A stretch of DNA of 7,328 nucleotides from Planctomycetaceae bacterium (lineage in GTDB: Bacteria > Planctomycetota > Planctomycetia > Planctomycetales > Planctomycetaceae). The position numbers and the translations under genes were made by a program. Positions within the stretch are counted from its first letter, which is position 1, and the number at the start of each line of letters is the position of its first letter. This document shows positions 6,127-7,328 of the stretch, piece after piece. The DNA is taken from positions 17,581-24,908 of the forward strand of contig DOCI01000308.1 in assembly GCA_003503535.1 (NCBI GenBank), read 5' to 3'. The notes beneath the pieces are model-generated. The model saw nothing but the letters and a program-made list of their open reading frames with translations. It was not told where the DNA came from and searched no databases.

Positions 6127-7328
6127 ATGCTACGAATATCGGGCCGACAATTTCGACATTGCGATGGAATTCTCCGCAGAGAGTTTCTCACCATCGGAAC
6201 TTTCGCCGGAACGGCACTCTCTTTACCGGCTTTATTGAGAGCAGAGGATCAGCATGCTTCATCGCAGCGTAAGTCTTCTGAGCGAGCGAAGTCGCTCATC
6301 ATGGTGCATCTCGATGGAGGAGCCCCACAATATGAAACCATCGATCCCAAGATCTCTGCCCCTTCTGAAATTCGTGGCCCATTTGCTCCCATCTCAACTG
6401 CTGTACCAGGAATTCAAATCTGCGAGTTAATGCCCAAGGTGGCCGCTGCTGCCGATAAGTTTGCATTCATCAGAAGTTTGACCGGTTCGGTCGGAAGACA
6501 CGATGCGTTTCAATGTCAAAGTGGATTTGCGGAAAGCGATTTGAAATCGATGGGAGGCCGACCCGCTCTCGGCTGTACAATGTCTCGTCTGAAAAGCCAA
6601 TCCACCGATCAGGTTCCCACCTTTGTCGACATGATGCAGGGACGGCCGCTCGTCCGAAACAGCGCCCGCGCCGGATTCCTTGGGCCAGCTTATCAACCGT
6701 TTCGCCCCGATATGTCTGCAATGTTTGAACGGGAACTCGAATCGGGAATGAAGGGCGAACTGAAACGCTTGGGAGGCGATCACACCGTCTCTTTAACATT
6801 GAACGAAGCGCTCTCTACCAACCGGATGGATCGACGTCTTTCACTGCTCGACGATCTCGACAAGATCCGCCGCGCGATCGATCAGCAGGGTATGATGCAG
6901 GCGATGGATCAGTTTCAGCAGCAGGCAGTCAGCATTCTCACCTCCGGTAAACTGGCAGAAGCGGTCGATTTGTCTCAGGAAGATCCCCGCATTGTCGAAC
7001 GTTATACATTGCCAGAAAATCGTCCCGGCAGCCAATCTGTGACCAGTGAATCCTCTCATTCGGTGAAAAAGTTCCTGATGGCTCGTCGGCTGATTGAAGC
7101 GGGCGTTCGTGTTGTCAGTCTTTCAATCAGCGATTTTGATACGCATTCCTCCAACTTCCCCCGTATGCAGAATTTATTACCGATTGTCGATCATGGCCTG
7201 ACCACCCTGGTCGCCGATCTCGAAGAACGTGGCATACTGGAAGATGTCACGATCCTCGCCTGGGGGGAATTCGGTCGAACTCCCCGCGTCAATAAAAATG
7301 GCGGGCGAGATCATTGGCCCAAAGTGGG
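6127..7328 (+). CDS. DUF1501 domain-containing exported protein (3' end beyond the window)
   Basis: The first 400 codons plus two bases of a DUF1501 protein; family members are usually somewhat longer, so a C-terminal piece is missing at the window edge. The start is the ATG at 6127 with GGGGA 6 nt upstream. A Tat signal is clear: RREFLTIG at residues 17-24, then a hydrophobic stretch to LPALL, so it is probably exported folded. DUF1501 proteins resemble the alkaline phosphatase/sulfatase fold. Matching segments are MVHLDGGAPQYETIDPK (from residue 59, Asp63), SLTGSVGRHDAFQCQSG (Arg124, His125), SISDFDTHSSN (Asp338, His340) and WGEFGRTPRVNKNGGRDHWP (from 379, with Asp395 and His396). These Asp/His residues are plausible metal ligands, by inference. 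Members are abundant in planctomycetes, often near DUF1549/DUF1553 or haem proteins, and their substrate is unknown. The divergent haem protein may be functionally linked. Confidence 0.92.
   Translation, partial: MLRISGRQFRHCDGILRREFLTIGTFAGTALSLPALLRAEDQHASSQRKSSERAKSLIMVHLDGGAPQYETIDPKISAPSEIRGPFAPISTAVPGIQICELMPKVAAAADKFAFIRSLTGSVGRHDAFQCQSGFAESDLKSMGGRPALGCTMSRLKSQSTDQVPTFVDMMQGRPLVRNSARAGFLGPAYQPFRPDMSAMFERELESGMKGELKRLGGDHTVSLTLNEALSTNRMDRRLSLLDDLDKIRRAIDQQGMMQAMDQFQQQAVSILTSGKLAEAVDLSQEDPRIVERYTLPENRPGSQSVTSESSHSVKKFLMARRLIEAGVRVVSLSISDFDTHSSNFPRMQNLLPIVDHGLTTLVADLEERGILEDVTILAWGEFGRTPRVNKNGGRDHWPKV

Overview
The window looks like chromosome from a planctomycete (phylum Planctomycetota), probably Planctomycetaceae-like with mid-range G+C. 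I infer this from protein families: a DUF1571 protein, a PVC-type 'membrane-bound dehydrogenase' fused to a C-terminal single-haem domain, a Tat-exported DUF1501 protein, and small secreted proteins with an RLW/APP/R[GA]Q pattern that I remember mainly from planctomycetes. No genus can be assigned by eye.

Layout, left to right. (1) 17-826, minus: DUF1571 protein with a Sec signal. (2) 827-1308: gene-free. It holds the DUF1571 leader with inverted repeats, a candidate promoter at 1045-1073, and a good intrinsic terminator at 1149-1175 for the next gene. (3) 1309-1836 and 2152-2664, both minus: two tandem, diverged paralogues, about 170-175 aa, secreted. Each has a carboxypeptidase-regulatory-like beta domain, an RLW...APP motif, and a C-terminal hydrophobic segment followed by a polar tail ending in Ser-Pro. 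The spacer between them (1837-2151) is rich in hairpins. (4) 2665-2964: gene-free leader of the second paralogue. (5) 2965-6012, minus: large exported beta-propeller / HEAT-repeat / cytochrome c protein. (6) 6013-6126: compact divergent promoter region. (7) 6127 to the window end, plus: DUF1501 protein with a Tat signal, cut by the window edge.

Every protein here appears to be exported, so the window is dedicated to the cell envelope or periplasm. The haem protein and the DUF1501 protein are divergent neighbours and may share control. The four minus-strand genes are widely spaced, and at least two of the spacers contain terminator-like structures, so they look like separate transcription units rather than one operon. 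Two of them share an almost identical motif at the expected -10 region. No mobile element, CRISPR array, tRNA or rRNA was seen. The least explained items are the pair of small secreted paralogues, the structured DNA between them, and the shared promoter-like motif.
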